DNA of 43,125 nt from JABDOU01 sp041567895 (GCA_041567895.1 JBFGAX010000016.1:1-43125); one strand, 5' to 3'; positions 23,810 to 32,562 are shown, counted from the stretch's first letter. The notes: a model not told the origin generated them from the letters alone. Made by a program: numbers and translations.

Positions 23810-24652
23810 CTAACCCGCATGGGCACGTCGAGAGCGATAGTTGCCTGAGGGATCCAGCAAATACGCGGTGTCGCCTCCATTCGACCAAACCGGATCGTCG
23901 GCTGCCCAATACAGATCACGATTCGAGTCCTCGCCGGATCCCGAATAAACCGTGACGCGTTCACCCGCCGCAAGCGAGAACGGGCCGAACGTGTACCTGT
24001 GCCGGGACGATTCGTCCCTGATCGTCCAACCCGCCAGGTCCACGGTGGAGTCTCCGAGGTTCTCGACGACGACAAACTCCCCGTTTGGATTTTCGTTGTC
24101 GGGTCCTGGAGCATCGGCTTTCAGTTCCGTGATCACCACGTTCGCATCTGCAGCCGGTGGGCAAGCCTCCCGCTTCCAGAGGCCTTTGCCGGCGTCATGT
24201 GCCCTTTCTTCCAGATCCTTGAATTCAGCCATACGCGGGTGTTCATTCGATTGGGCAAGTGCCAAACCCGACTCCACCAACTCTGCGTTCACCAATACAT
24301 CGTCGGCAAACACATATGCAAGCAAACGCCCGAACTGGTCGTACTCGTTTCCTGTTATCGAGATCCTCGCCCCCTCGACGATTTCGATCGCCTCCGTTCT
24401 GGCTTGTGGACCCAGGCATTCGTCACGTTCCGGGGTATTGATGCCCAGGAGCCGGACCTCGACCAGCTCGCCATCGAGAGCTACCTCGAACGTATCACCA
24501 TCCAGTACCCGGGTATCCGACACTTGACGATCCCCGGCAGATGCGATTCGGGATGGGTCGTCGGATGCGCCGCTCGAGGTGGGTTCCGTGCCGCTCACGC
24601 AGGCTGACAACACCAGGATTGTCGCCAGCAATGGAGGGGTCGTGCGTCGCAT
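23810..24652 (-). CDS. Staphylococcal-nuclease-like lipoprotein with a lamin-tail domain
   Basis: This is a 280-residue exported protein. The signal ends in LVLSAC, a good lipobox, so it is lipid-anchored. The SNase domain (about 45-165) has VLDGDTFEV, the active-site Arg and Glu in VRLLGINTPERDEC, and the second Arg in YDQFGRLLAYV, followed by AELVESGLA. The C-terminal domain (about 170-280) fits a lamin-tail (LTD) fold: VVITELKADAPG, GEFVVVENLGDSTVDLAGW, then ERVTVYSGSG and WSNGGDTAYLLDPSG. LTD domains in bacteria are linked to secreted nucleases and surface binding. ATG 24652 has TAGCGT six nt upstream. Confidence 0.9.
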   Translation of the reverse strand: MRRTTPPLLATILVLSACVSGTEPTSSGASDDPSRIASAGDRQVSDTRVLDGDTFEVALDGELVEVRLLGINTPERDECLGPQARTEAIEIVEGARISITGNEYDQFGRLLAYVFADDVLVNAELVESGLALAQSNEHPRMAEFKDLEERAHDAGKGLWKREACPPAADANVVITELKADAPGPDNENPNGEFVVVENLGDSTVDLAGWTIRDESSRHRYTFGPFSLAAGERVTVYSGSGEDSNRDLYWAADDPVWSNGGDTAYLLDPSGNYRSRRAHAG

Positions 24653-24658
24653 CTCGCA

Positions 24659-24664
24659 ACGCTA
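24659..24664 (-). promoter_or_regulatory. Leaderless -10 box of the SNase gene
   Basis: TAGCGT on the minus strand lies six nt before ATG 24652, the same box and spacing as pgpA. Confidence 0.5.
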
Positions 24665-24668
24665 GGCA

Positions 24669-26759
24669 TCAGCTCTCGGCACGGATGTCTACGCTCTGGT
24701 CGGGCGCAGTTTTCCCGCGGGCATCAGTGCGTATGCGCCCATAGTCGGGCAGGCCGCCTTCGACGTGTCTGGGGAATCGGAGCGCCCCGAGATCAATGTT
24801 GCGGGCATGCTGTTGTCCTGCTTCGACGTCCACTTTCCGCAAGATGAATGCTCCGAGGCCAAAGAGCACGAGCAGGCTCAAGACGGCGGGACGACTCGAA
24901 TCGAATACGGTTGCCGTGATGGCAAAAATCGCAGGGCCGATCACGGCGGCGAACCGGGACACGGCAGCGAAGAATCCGAAGAACTCTCCGCTTTGCGAGG
25001 CCGGCGACATTGATGAATAGAGGCTCCTGCTGAGCGCCTGTGTTCCGCCCTGCACCACCGCCACCATGAAAGCCAGAAACCAGAATTCAACGACCGATTC
25101 GAGGAAGAAGCCCCAGACAACGATGATCATGTAGCCCATGATCCCGAGCATGATCGTGCGCTTGACGTCCATCTTCTCGCTCAGGTTTGTCACCACGCCA
25201 CCGCCGATCGCCGATAACACGAGGCCCACTACCTGCGTAGCGGCCAACAGTCCCAGGATCCAGATCAGGTTGCTGACGCGGGGCGGTGGTTCGACCACGA
25301 TCTTTCCGATACCCATCGCCGTACCCAGGCTGGCTTCGTTTGCCTCCCCGGTGTTCCGCAAGACGAGGACGTGCTCGCCGGCCGACCCGGCAGAGAGGGT
25401 TTGTGCAACTCCAAATCGGGGTTGCGGGTTGTATCCGTCGACGCGGAACTGTTCACCATCCTGTAAGACCGGGGCCCCGTCGATCGATGCCGTCCAGATG
25501 CCGTGCGCCGGGCCGCGGCTGTGAAACACGGTCACCTCTGTGCCGTTGAAGGGGATGCGAAGCTCGCCGCCTTGTTGGGTGGAGACGCTGTAGGCGTCCG
25601 TGACGCCGTACTCGGACAAGTCCTCGGCGGGAACGAGCGCCCAATCTCCCTCACGAGTGATCGACGTGTTTGTCGGCTGAAATGTCCCTTCGCCCAGGTG
25701 ACCCTCCGTCGCCGCGTAGGTTCCGCGCTGTAAGCCCACCAGCTCAGCAGGTGCTACCCGGGCCGCAACGTTTGCTACCACCGGTAGCGCCACGAGGTTG
25801 AACAACACGAAGGCCAGAACCCGGTTGCGAAGTCGAGCACCCTTGCGCGGGATCACTCCGAATGCCAACGCGAACGGCACGGCCACGAATTGGACGAGGA
25901 TCAACGCGAGGATTGCATCGATTGCGCCGAAACCCAACTCGGTCGCATATATGACTGATACAGCGATGATGGTTCCGATTCCGTCTTCGAAAAGGAGAAA
26001 CGCGAGGAGGAAGCGACTCAGCTGTTTGTACGACCGGATGTTCTTGAACGTCGTTCCAAGTCTTCGGAAGGACATCCGAATGGGAGCCGGATCATCGCTG
26101 CGGCGCGAGGTTGCGATGGGTGGTTCCGGAATGCGTCTCAACAGTGGAAGCGTGAATCCGACCCACCAGAACGCAACCACGATGAAGCTGATTCGCACGC
26201 CCCAGTTGTCTGCCTGGGGGAGCAGAAATATGAGAGCCACCGCGACGATCAGAGCGAGGCCGCCGCCGATGTATCCCACCGAGTAACCAAGTGTCGACAC
26301 TCGATCCTGGTCTGTTTCGACGGCCACGTGGGGCAGCAGCGAGTCGTAGAACATGTTGCTGAGCCCCCAACCGACGCGGGCAACGACGAAAATGATCGAA
26401 GCAAGGAGCCAGTCACCTGTAGAGACGAGGGCCAGGGAGGCCGTTGCAATGGCCCCGATGACCATGAACAAGCCAAGCAGCGATTTCTTGATCCGAACCA
26501 CGTCGGAAAGAGCTCCGAGAATCGGCGCTGCGACCGCGACGATGAGGAGCGAGATGCTGAGGCCTGCACTCCAATACGCAGTGGCCCGTGCCGGCGATGA
26601 AAGGGTTGCTCCGGCTACTTCGCTGTAGTAGGTCGGCAGCACGGCTGCGAGTACGACTGTCGCGAATGCAGAGTTAGCCCAGTCGTACAGCGTCCAGGAT
26701 CGTATCCGTCTGTCATACGCGCGGCGTTCTCTGCCAACAAGTGCTCTATCCCCAACCAA
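24669..26759 (-). CDS. UMF1/Atg22-type MFS permease with an extracytoplasmic insert
   Basis: This is a membrane transporter of about 696 residues. The start WTLYDWANSAFATVVLAAVLP and the SDVVRIKK loop are typical of the UMF1 family, related to fungal Atg22 amino-acid effluxers. After about eight helices there is a block of roughly 160 residues (nucleotides about 25281-25763) with no hydrophobic segments and a beta-sandwich look (GELRIPFNGTEVTVFHSRGP, GIWTASIDGAPVL, GEHVLVLRNTG). The remaining helices follow (GGTQALSRSLYSSMSP is the second family signature). The paralogue at 28216 lacks the block. The start is uncertain: TTG 26759 has AAAGG nine nt upstream, GTG 26810 is the longer choice. Substrate unknown. 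Confidence 0.82.
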   Translation of the reverse strand: MVGDRALVGRERRAYDRRIRSWTLYDWANSAFATVVLAAVLPTYYSEVAGATLSSPARATAYWSAGLSISLLIVAVAAPILGALSDVVRIKKSLLGLFMVIGAIATASLALVSTGDWLLASIIFVVARVGWGLSNMFYDSLLPHVAVETDQDRVSTLGYSVGYIGGGLALIVAVALIFLLPQADNWGVRISFIVVAFWWVGFTLPLLRRIPEPPIATSRRSDDPAPIRMSFRRLGTTFKNIRSYKQLSRFLLAFLLFEDGIGTIIAVSVIYATELGFGAIDAILALILVQFVAVPFALAFGVIPRKGARLRNRVLAFVLFNLVALPVVANVAARVAPAELVGLQRGTYAATEGHLGEGTFQPTNTSITREGDWALVPAEDLSEYGVTDAYSVSTQQGGELRIPFNGTEVTVFHSRGPAHGIWTASIDGAPVLQDGEQFRVDGYNPQPRFGVAQTLSAGSAGEHVLVLRNTGEANEASLGTAMGIGKIVVEPPPRVSNLIWILGLLAATQVVGLVLSAIGGGVVTNLSEKMDVKRTIMLGIMGYMIIVVWGFFLESVVEFWFLAFMVAVVQGGTQALSRSLYSSMSPASQSGEFFGFFAAVSRFAAVIGPAIFAITATVFDSSRPAVLSLLVLFGLGAFILRKVDVEAGQQHARNIDLGALRFPRHVEGGLPDYGRIRTDARGKTAPDQSVDIRAES

Positions 26760-26841
26760 ACCGGAATCCCTTTCTCCTCTTGCCAAGAGTAAAGCTGGCG
26801 AACTCCTCACTCAACGTCAGGCCATGAAAACTTTTCGCGCA

Positions 26842-26873
26842 CCTGGGGTTTTCCCCGGGCCGACAAGAGTCGG
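26842..26873. promoter_or_regulatory. Two adjacent hairpins in a divergent promoter region
   Basis: The first hairpin is 26842-26859 (CCTGGGG-TTTT-CCCCGGG, one T-G pair), and the second 26860-26873 (CCGAC-AAGA-GTCGG). They lie between the UMF1 permease and the sugar-dehydrogenase-like gene, which diverge. Operator or upstream-leader roles are possible; no U-tract follows. Confidence 0.4.
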
Positions 26874-26880
26874 TACCCGA

Positions 26881-26886
26881 TAACCT
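26881..26886 (+). promoter_or_regulatory. -10 box placed for a leaderless mini-ORF
   Basis: TAACCT lies six nt before ATG 26893, the same spacing as at whole genes here. It implies transcription starting at the mini-ORF. Confidence 0.4.
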
Positions 26887-26892
26887 CGTCTC

Positions 26893-26925
26893 ATGTGCAT
26901 TCGCAATCGTGGTATCCGCGTCTGA
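26893..26925 (+). CDS. Possible leaderless 10-residue leader peptide
   Basis: ATG 26893 opens a 10-codon frame (MCIRNRGIRV) ending in TGA 31 bp before the lipoprotein ATG at 26957. It is preceded at six nt by a TANNNT box. It is the only start codon suitably placed for that promoter. A short leaderless frame upstream of a longer leader could regulate the next gene; the Cys in position 2 and three Arg are the only notable residues. This is a weak call. Confidence 0.3.
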   Translation: MCIRNRGIRV

Positions 26926-26956
26926 TGGCGATACGAGACCACGGGTGCAGTCGCAA

Positions 26957-28204
26957 ATGACCTCGGGATTTCGAGCTTTGCGTTGGGCAACAGCCTTGCA
27001 GGTGGCTCTGCTCGTCGTTGCTCTCGGTGTTGCGGGTTGTTCGAGGCAGAGCGCGGTGGAAACCTCGACAACGCTCTCGGCCGTATCTTCTCCGGCGGTA
27101 ACGGCTCCGTCGGCATCGTCGACGTTGCCATCGGCCCCCTTGACGACCGCTACGACCGCTACGACGATCGCGACCTCGGCCAGCACTCTGCCCCAATCCG
27201 CTGCTCCGATCGAGCCGGTTATCGAAGTGGTTGGAGAGAACTTCCAGCAACCCATCTGGGTCGGTGCCAGGCCGTCGGACGGCGTGGTTCTCGTGGGCGA
27301 ACAGACCGGACGGATCCGAGAGTTGGAAACGGCTTCGGTGGTTTTGGACCTGTCGAACAAGGTTCTCGTCGGGAGCGAGCGAGGGTTGTTGGGGGTTGCG
27401 TTCCTGGACGATCGCATGTTCGTCAACTACACCGACCAAAACGGGGACACCGTGATTGCCGAATACCCCCAAAAGGGTGCATCGGCGGACGAGGAGCGCG
27501 TGCTCGTGCATATCGATCAGCCGGCGGCGAATCACAACGGAGGCGGCATTGAGATCGGGCCGGATGGTTTGCTCTGGGCGGGAATGGGCGACGGCGGTCG
27601 CAGCAACGACGCGTTTCGAAATGGCCAGGATCCGACTTCGGCTCTGGGTGCCATGCTCCGTTTCGACGTGTCGAGACCGGGGTTAGCGGTTCCCGCGGGC
27701 GGATTTTCCGGGGGGCTCGACGAGATCTGGGCCATCGGGCTTCGCAATCCATGGCGGTTCACGTTCGATGACGGATTGCTCATCGTTGCAGACGTCGGGC
27801 AGAACCGGATCGAAGAGATTTCGATCGTCTCGACTACGGAAACCGATGTGAATTTTGGTTGGCCGCTGCTCGAAGGCTCGGATTGTTTCGACTCATGCGA
27901 GACCGGCGGCCTGGTGCTTCCGGCTCTCGAATACGATCACGGTGAAGGATGCTCGATCACCGGTGGTGTCGTGTACCGGGGTTCCGCGATTCCCGATCTC
28001 GTCGGCTCGTATCTGTATTCCGACTATTGCTCAGGCTGGATAAGGGCAGCGCGATTGGGTCCCGACGGGAAACTCACCGATGGCCGGGAGTTGTTTACAA
28101 GTGTCGGACGTGTGACGTCGTTTGGGCGGGATGCAGTGGGAGAGATCTTGATCACGGATCACGGTGGTTCGATCTTTCGGTTGGCAGTACCACGTGGCTC
28201 GTGA
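26957..28204 (+). CDS. PQQ-type glucose/sorbosone dehydrogenase-like lipoprotein
   Basis: This is a 415-residue exported protein. The signal ends in LGVAGC (lipobox), followed by about 60 residues of Ser/Thr/Ala linker. The beta-propeller domain has the family pattern: FQQPIWVGARPSDGVVLVGEQTGRI, ERGLLGVAFL, VNYTDQNGDTVIAEY, NHNGGGIEIGPDGLLWAGMG, GLRNPWRFTFDDG, VADVGQN, FGWPLLEG. The family (soluble aldose-sugar-dehydrogenase-like) oxidises sugars using PQQ and Ca2+, but many members have no shown activity. PQQ synthesis genes are not in the window. ATG 26957 is chosen because it begins the signal peptide; GTG 26909 and GTG 26945 are in-frame alternatives. Confidence 0.87.
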   Translation: MTSGFRALRWATALQVALLVVALGVAGCSRQSAVETSTTLSAVSSPAVTAPSASSTLPSAPLTTATTATTIATSASTLPQSAAPIEPVIEVVGENFQQPIWVGARPSDGVVLVGEQTGRIRELETASVVLDLSNKVLVGSERGLLGVAFLDDRMFVNYTDQNGDTVIAEYPQKGASADEERVLVHIDQPAANHNGGGIEIGPDGLLWAGMGDGGRSNDAFRNGQDPTSALGAMLRFDVSRPGLAVPAGGFSGGLDEIWAIGLRNPWRFTFDDGLLIVADVGQNRIEEISIVSTTETDVNFGWPLLEGSDCFDSCETGGLVLPALEYDHGEGCSITGGVVYRGSAIPDLVGSYLYSDYCSGWIRAARLGPDGKLTDGRELFTSVGRVTSFGRDAVGEILITDHGGSIFRLAVPRGS

Positions 28205-28215
28205 TGCGGGCGTCG

Positions 28216-29562
28216 TCAGAAAACTTCGGCGCCCTCGAAATGCCATTCGGATCTCGAAGCCTGAGCCTCTTCGACATTTACCCTCGACAGCAGAATCCCA
28301 CCGATGACGAAGAACGCAATAACGGACAGAATGGCGGGGCGACCGGAGCCGGTCTGGCTGCTAACGATCGCAAAGATCAGCGGTCCCCAGATGGCCGAGA
28401 ACTTTGAAAAGACCGAGAAGAACCCGTAGAACTCGGCCGCAGCTTCCTCCGGCACCATCGTTCCGTATAGGGAGCGGCTGAGCGCCTGGACCCCGCCGAG
28501 CACAAACCCGACGACGATGGCAAGCCCATAGAAGGGGAGAGCCTGGCCTTCCGGCAGAAAGTAGGCGCCGATGCCGAGGAGAGTCCAGATGGACAGGTTG
28601 AACAGAATCGCCTTTTTGGCGCTTATGCGATCGGCGATCGCTCCGAACGCGAAGGCGCCCCCGAACGCAACAAACTGCACGAGCAGGAACGCGATGATCA
28701 CCTGTTGTAGTTCGAGGTTGAGGGTGTCCTCGGCATACGCGCCTGAAATGTTGATCACGGTCTGGGTTCCGTCGTTGTACACCATGAACGCCACTACAAA
28801 AAGCAAGATCTGCTTGAAACCGAGGAGCTTTTTCGCCGTTCCGACAGTCCGCTTGAAGCCGATCTTGAAGTAGGCGACCAGAGGCGTCATACCCGAGTAT
28901 TCGGCAGGGAGCTGCTGCGGAGTTCCGTTTTCGGGCAGGTTGCGCAATGCGTAGAGCGTGAACACCACCCACCACACGCCGGCACCAAAAATGCCCATGC
29001 GAGTAGCAAGTTCGGTTTCCATGGGGATGGTTCCGCCATCGGCCAGGATGATGAGGATGAACGCCAGCAGCACGTAGAGGCCTCCGCCGATGTAGCCATA
29101 GGCGAATCCACGTGACGACACGCGATCGATCGTATCCTCGGTTGTGATCTGCGGCAAGAAGCCGTCATAAAACACGTTCGCTGCCACAAAGCCGACCTGG
29201 CTGACCAGAAAAATGAGCAGGAACAAAGGAACTGAGCCGGCGGGTACGAAGAAGATTGCCATGGTGAAGATGGCTCCCACGAATGCGAAAGCCCTCAGAA
29301 AAGCCCGTTTGGCGGCCGAGAAATCGGCCATGGCTCCGAGCACCGGCATGATGAGAAAGAGCAGAAACGCTCCGATCGATACGAGGTAGCTCCAGATCGT
29401 GATTGCCTGAAGACCCCAATATCCGGATTCCGGAACGATGACGCTCGTGAAAAAGGGTGCAACGATGGCTCCCGAGGTCGTTGCATAAGCCGAATTTGCC
29501 CAGTCATACATCGCCCAGGCAAGGATCGTCTTCTTGTCGTTTTTCGGCAGGGTGGTCGTCAC
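28216..29562 (-). CDS. UMF1/Atg22-type MFS permease without insert
   Basis: This is a 448-residue transporter of the UMF1 family, paralogous to the gene at 24669 but of the compact form. Signatures are AWAMYDWANSAYATTSGAIVAPFF at the N-terminus and GGVQALSRSLYGTMVPEEA late in the protein, with about twelve helices between. GTG 29562 is chosen because GAGAGGAGCC lies about 8 nt upstream; the longer ATG 29586 frame is not better supported. The gene diverges from nurA and converges on the sugar-dehydrogenase-like gene with 11 bp between stops. Substrate unknown. Confidence 0.88.
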   Translation of the reverse strand: MTTTLPKNDKKTILAWAMYDWANSAYATTSGAIVAPFFTSVIVPESGYWGLQAITIWSYLVSIGAFLLFLIMPVLGAMADFSAAKRAFLRAFAFVGAIFTMAIFFVPAGSVPLFLLIFLVSQVGFVAANVFYDGFLPQITTEDTIDRVSSRGFAYGYIGGGLYVLLAFILIILADGGTIPMETELATRMGIFGAGVWWVVFTLYALRNLPENGTPQQLPAEYSGMTPLVAYFKIGFKRTVGTAKKLLGFKQILLFVVAFMVYNDGTQTVINISGAYAEDTLNLELQQVIIAFLLVQFVAFGGAFAFGAIADRISAKKAILFNLSIWTLLGIGAYFLPEGQALPFYGLAIVVGFVLGGVQALSRSLYGTMVPEEAAAEFYGFFSVFSKFSAIWGPLIFAIVSSQTGSGRPAILSVIAFFVIGGILLSRVNVEEAQASRSEWHFEGAEVF

Positions 29563-29634
29563 CGGATGGCTCCTCTCGTCGATCACCTTACGCAGCTAGC
29601 CGTGGGAATCAAGTTTTGTGTCATAGCCCGCACG

Positions 29635-29640
29635 TACACT
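29635..29640 (+). promoter_or_regulatory. Leaderless -10 box of the nurA-herA-sbcDC run
   Basis: TACACT lies seven nt before ATG 29648. The same TACACTCGC string occurs upstream of ychF at 36227-36235. Confidence 0.5.
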
Positions 29641-29647
29641 CGCCGCC

Positions 29648-30613
29648 ATGGCACGAATGTTCATCGAACAATGGTCTCCCGAGTACGGATCTTCTACCGA
29701 TACGGATGAGTCGCTTGCCGCGACGATGGAAGAAATCGACATCGCCGTTGAGGTTGATGGGCCGTGGGAGCCCATTGACGGAACTCCTCTTTCCGAATCC
29801 GGGATCGAGACAGTCGCCCTGGTCGATGGAGTGAGGCGGATCGACGCGCGGCTGACGCTCGAGAACGGTGCCGGCCCCGTGCCGGGACTTTGTGGCTCGG
29901 TGGCCGCGGGGTCGGTGATCTGGCGGCCGGGCGTGCCGATTGCAGAATTCGACGAAGTTCGCGTGGATCGGCTTGCGTTGTTTGGCAGCGGAAACGAGCC
30001 CATCATGCCCCATGTGCGCGGCGGCTTCTCGTATCGTTCGCAAGCGGTGGGATCCACCGACCCCGGTTTGCTGATTCCGGCATTGCACGATCGAATGCGC
30101 AAACTGGAGACCTCGCTGGCTTCTTCGATGGCCCGTGACGGCCATCTGGTGATCTCAGACGGCAGGGTATCTGGACTCGAGTCGCTACCGATCGTCGGGT
30201 TCATCAAGAGTCACAGGGTCAACTACCTCCCTCCGACTGTCGCCGGGATCATCGAAAAGTTGGGCAATGGACAGCGGACCCCGCTCTTTGCGCTGGCGGA
30301 TTTTGCCAGGTACTCATGGTATGTGCGGCTGGCCGACGTCATCGGAGGTCACACGTGGTCGGGCATTGCCCGGTGCGAGATTTCCGGTTCGCTACCGAAG
30401 GACCGGTCGATCGATCTTGCCGATCGAGTGACGGGGATGCTGCCCTTCCTGGCCTCAGAACCGCACATTGATCCGCGAGCTCCCCAGAATCTGGTTCCCA
30501 TCGGCGCTCTCGAGCGCCATTTGCGACGGTACCTCGGTGATCAGAAACTGGCGTACCGGGCCCTGCGCGAAGCCGTACTCCGTCAGGAGCCAGACACCGT
30601 TCGAGCAGGGTGA
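29648..30613 (+). CDS. NurA-like nuclease
   Basis: This 321-residue protein fits the NurA-domain pattern. An early acidic strand ETVALVDGVRRIDARL gives motif I Asp (about D60). GHLVISDGRV gives the second Asp (D171), followed by PIVGFIKSHRVNYLPP with the family Lys (K187). A late block GIARCEISGSL and HIDPRAPQNLVPIGALERHLR (D275) matches the C-terminal motif. NurA is a 5'-3' nuclease that forms a ring partner for HerA and trims DNA ends for recombination. Assignment is by motif and by its place just ahead of herA; without that context it would be called unknown. It has a leaderless promoter, and herA starts 221 bp downstream. Confidence 0.78.
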   Translation: MARMFIEQWSPEYGSSTDTDESLAATMEEIDIAVEVDGPWEPIDGTPLSESGIETVALVDGVRRIDARLTLENGAGPVPGLCGSVAAGSVIWRPGVPIAEFDEVRVDRLALFGSGNEPIMPHVRGGFSYRSQAVGSTDPGLLIPALHDRMRKLETSLASSMARDGHLVISDGRVSGLESLPIVGFIKSHRVNYLPPTVAGIIEKLGNGQRTPLFALADFARYSWYVRLADVIGGHTWSGIARCEISGSLPKDRSIDLADRVTGMLPFLASEPHIDPRAPQNLVPIGALERHLRRYLGDQKLAYRALREAVLRQEPDTVRAG

Positions 30614-30834
30614 TTGGGTATCGTTCGGGACCTGGTGGGAGTTCGAGGTTCGGCGAGTGCATCTGCCAGAGTGCCTCTGCCGGTGTGTTTCTGCCCGAAC
30701 ACCAGGTGCGCCGACCGGGGAAACCCGGATTTGTCGCCGCCCAGCGACCCGGTGCTCGTTTGTGGAGCGTAGGTGGAAGTGACGACCGGAATCGGCAGCG
30801 ATGAAAGAGACGGTCGGAGAGGGCGGAGGTAAGC
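30614..30834. other. 221-bp gap between nurA and herA
   Basis: No coding frame is convincing. A 5-bp hairpin with a GAAA tetraloop (CCGGG-GAAA-CCCGG) lies at 30715-30728. ACCTGGTG near 30630 is inverted as CACCAGGT near 30700. The Shine-Dalgarno GGAGG before ATG 30835 is clear, so herA is SD-led, unlike nurA. A processing site or internal promoter is possible. Confidence 0.45.
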
Positions 30835-32562
30835 ATGAGTGATGACCCGGTCGGGCGTGTAATCGGTTCGGAACACACATCAACTCGCGAGTTTCGGGTT
30901 GTCATCGATCCGGGTGCCTACCTTCAACTCGATGATCTGGTTGCGGTACCGACGACGATTCCACAGGCTGGCGAAGTCACCACGTACGGCATAGTGACGG
31001 AGGTCGAAGCCGTCTACGAAGGGGCTGCCTTCGAGAGCGATTCCTTCCGTATTGCCGGAGACGGAACACTTCCGGCCGACAAGGTCCGGACGGCGCGCAT
31101 TTCGGTCACCCGGGTCGATCCTGAGATCTGGGTCGCTCCGGACCCGGGCGGAGCGGTTTCACGAGCGGTCGGAGAAGATCGTGACAAGGCTCTCTACACC
31201 GACGAGATGGAACGGGCACTCCCTGTGGGTCTGGGCCGAGACGGGCTCCCGATGCACGTCGATCTCGATTTCTTCGATGGCCGCAAAGGCGGACACATGT
31301 CGATCTCAGGCGTTTCCGGGGTCGCCACGAAAACGTCATTTGCGCTCTTCTTTCTACGCATGCTCACCGGACGTCCCGACATCGTTGGTGAAGGGGCCGC
31401 CAACGTGCGGGTGCTGGTCTTCAATGTGAAAGGCGAGGACCTTCTGTGGCTCGATAAACCGAACCGATACTTCACCGACGAAGCCGCCACCAAGTGGGCG
31501 TCGCTTGGTATCGAACATCCAGGACCGTTCCCGTCGGTTTCCATCTGGGCTCCACCCAAACCGCGATCCGGCGACGTCATCGTTCCCGACACCGGCGGTC
31601 GGCAAGAAGGCGTTGAGGCTTTCACCTGGACCCCGCGAGAATTCATCGACGAGGGCTTGCTCCGTTTCCTCTTTACGGACGCCGCAGACACTCGCAATCA
31701 AATTCCGTTCATTGAAGAACGGGTGCGTGCACAGCTATCTCGTTTCGCAGTCGATGTTGCGGCAGAACCCGGTGCGGTCGTACTGCGCGATCCGACAGAA
31801 AAGCACAAGCCGGGCGAAGCAATCGTCCCAAATCCGGGCGAGCGAATGATCACCGACCTCCGTAGCCTCGTGGACGCCATCGAAGAGTTTGTCGACCCTG
31901 AAGATGGCGAACCTGATCAGAAGTGGACCGGCCGGGTTCAGCCCGGCACGGTGTCCGCGTTCGTCAGGCGGTTGCGTTCTGCGGTGCATCGACTCGGGCA
32001 TCTCATCCGTGCCGGCAAGAGTCAGCGTATCGATCGTCAACGCGCACAGGTGACGGTCGTGGGGATTCAGGGGCTTCACGACCTCGGACAGCGATTCGTA
32101 GTTGGGGCGCTACTGGCTGAGACCTTTGCCGACAAAGAGAGGACCGGTCAACGATTGCCGCTCTCGGTTGTGGTCCTGGACGAGCTCAACAAGTACGCAC
32201 CCAGGGACGGTTCTAGCCCCCTCAAAGAAATGCTGGTCGACATAGCGCAGCGGGGGCGCTCGCTCGGTGTTCTCCTCGTCGGCGCACAGCAGACGGCTTC
32301 ACGCGTCGCCCAGGAAGTGATGGAGAATGCAGCTATCCGGGTGGCCGGTCGGCTGGACGCCGCCGAGGCCGAGCGCAGTGAGTATGGCTGGATGCTGCCT
32401 TCCACGCGTGCCAGGGCTCGTCTCCTCAAACCCGGAACGATGGTGGTCAGCCAGCCGGCACTTCCGGTTCCTCTCGTCGTCGAGTTCCCGTTCCCCGCAT
32501 GGGCCACGCGTAAGGAAGAGGTCGACGAAAGCGATGTCGATCCGTTCAAGGGTCTGCAATGA
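30835..32562 (+). CDS. herA: HerA-type hexameric DNA translocase
   Basis: This 575-residue ATPase has an N-terminal HAS-barrel-like region (GRVIGSEHTSTREFRVVI, GIVTEVEAV, then WVAPDPGGAV). The P-loop is HMSISGVSGVATKTSFALFF (K166-T167), and Walker B is LSVVVLDELNKYAP near residue 450. Conserved downstream segments LLVGAQQTASRVAQEVMENA and RLDAAEAERSEYGWM fit the FtsK/HerA sensor and arginine-finger region. HerA rings pump duplex DNA and drive NurA in end resection. GGAGG precedes the ATG. Its stop overlaps sbcD as ATGA. It sits exactly between nurA and sbcD, which fixes its probable role. Confidence 0.9.
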   Translation: MSDDPVGRVIGSEHTSTREFRVVIDPGAYLQLDDLVAVPTTIPQAGEVTTYGIVTEVEAVYEGAAFESDSFRIAGDGTLPADKVRTARISVTRVDPEIWVAPDPGGAVSRAVGEDRDKALYTDEMERALPVGLGRDGLPMHVDLDFFDGRKGGHMSISGVSGVATKTSFALFFLRMLTGRPDIVGEGAANVRVLVFNVKGEDLLWLDKPNRYFTDEAATKWASLGIEHPGPFPSVSIWAPPKPRSGDVIVPDTGGRQEGVEAFTWTPREFIDEGLLRFLFTDAADTRNQIPFIEERVRAQLSRFAVDVAAEPGAVVLRDPTEKHKPGEAIVPNPGERMITDLRSLVDAIEEFVDPEDGEPDQKWTGRVQPGTVSAFVRRLRSAVHRLGHLIRAGKSQRIDRQRAQVTVVGIQGLHDLGQRFVVGALLAETFADKERTGQRLPLSVVVLDELNKYAPRDGSSPLKEMLVDIAQRGRSLGVLLVGAQQTASRVAQEVMENAAIRVAGRLDAAEAERSEYGWMLPSTRARARLLKPGTMVVSQPALPVPLVVEFPFPAWATRKEEVDESDVDPFKGLQ

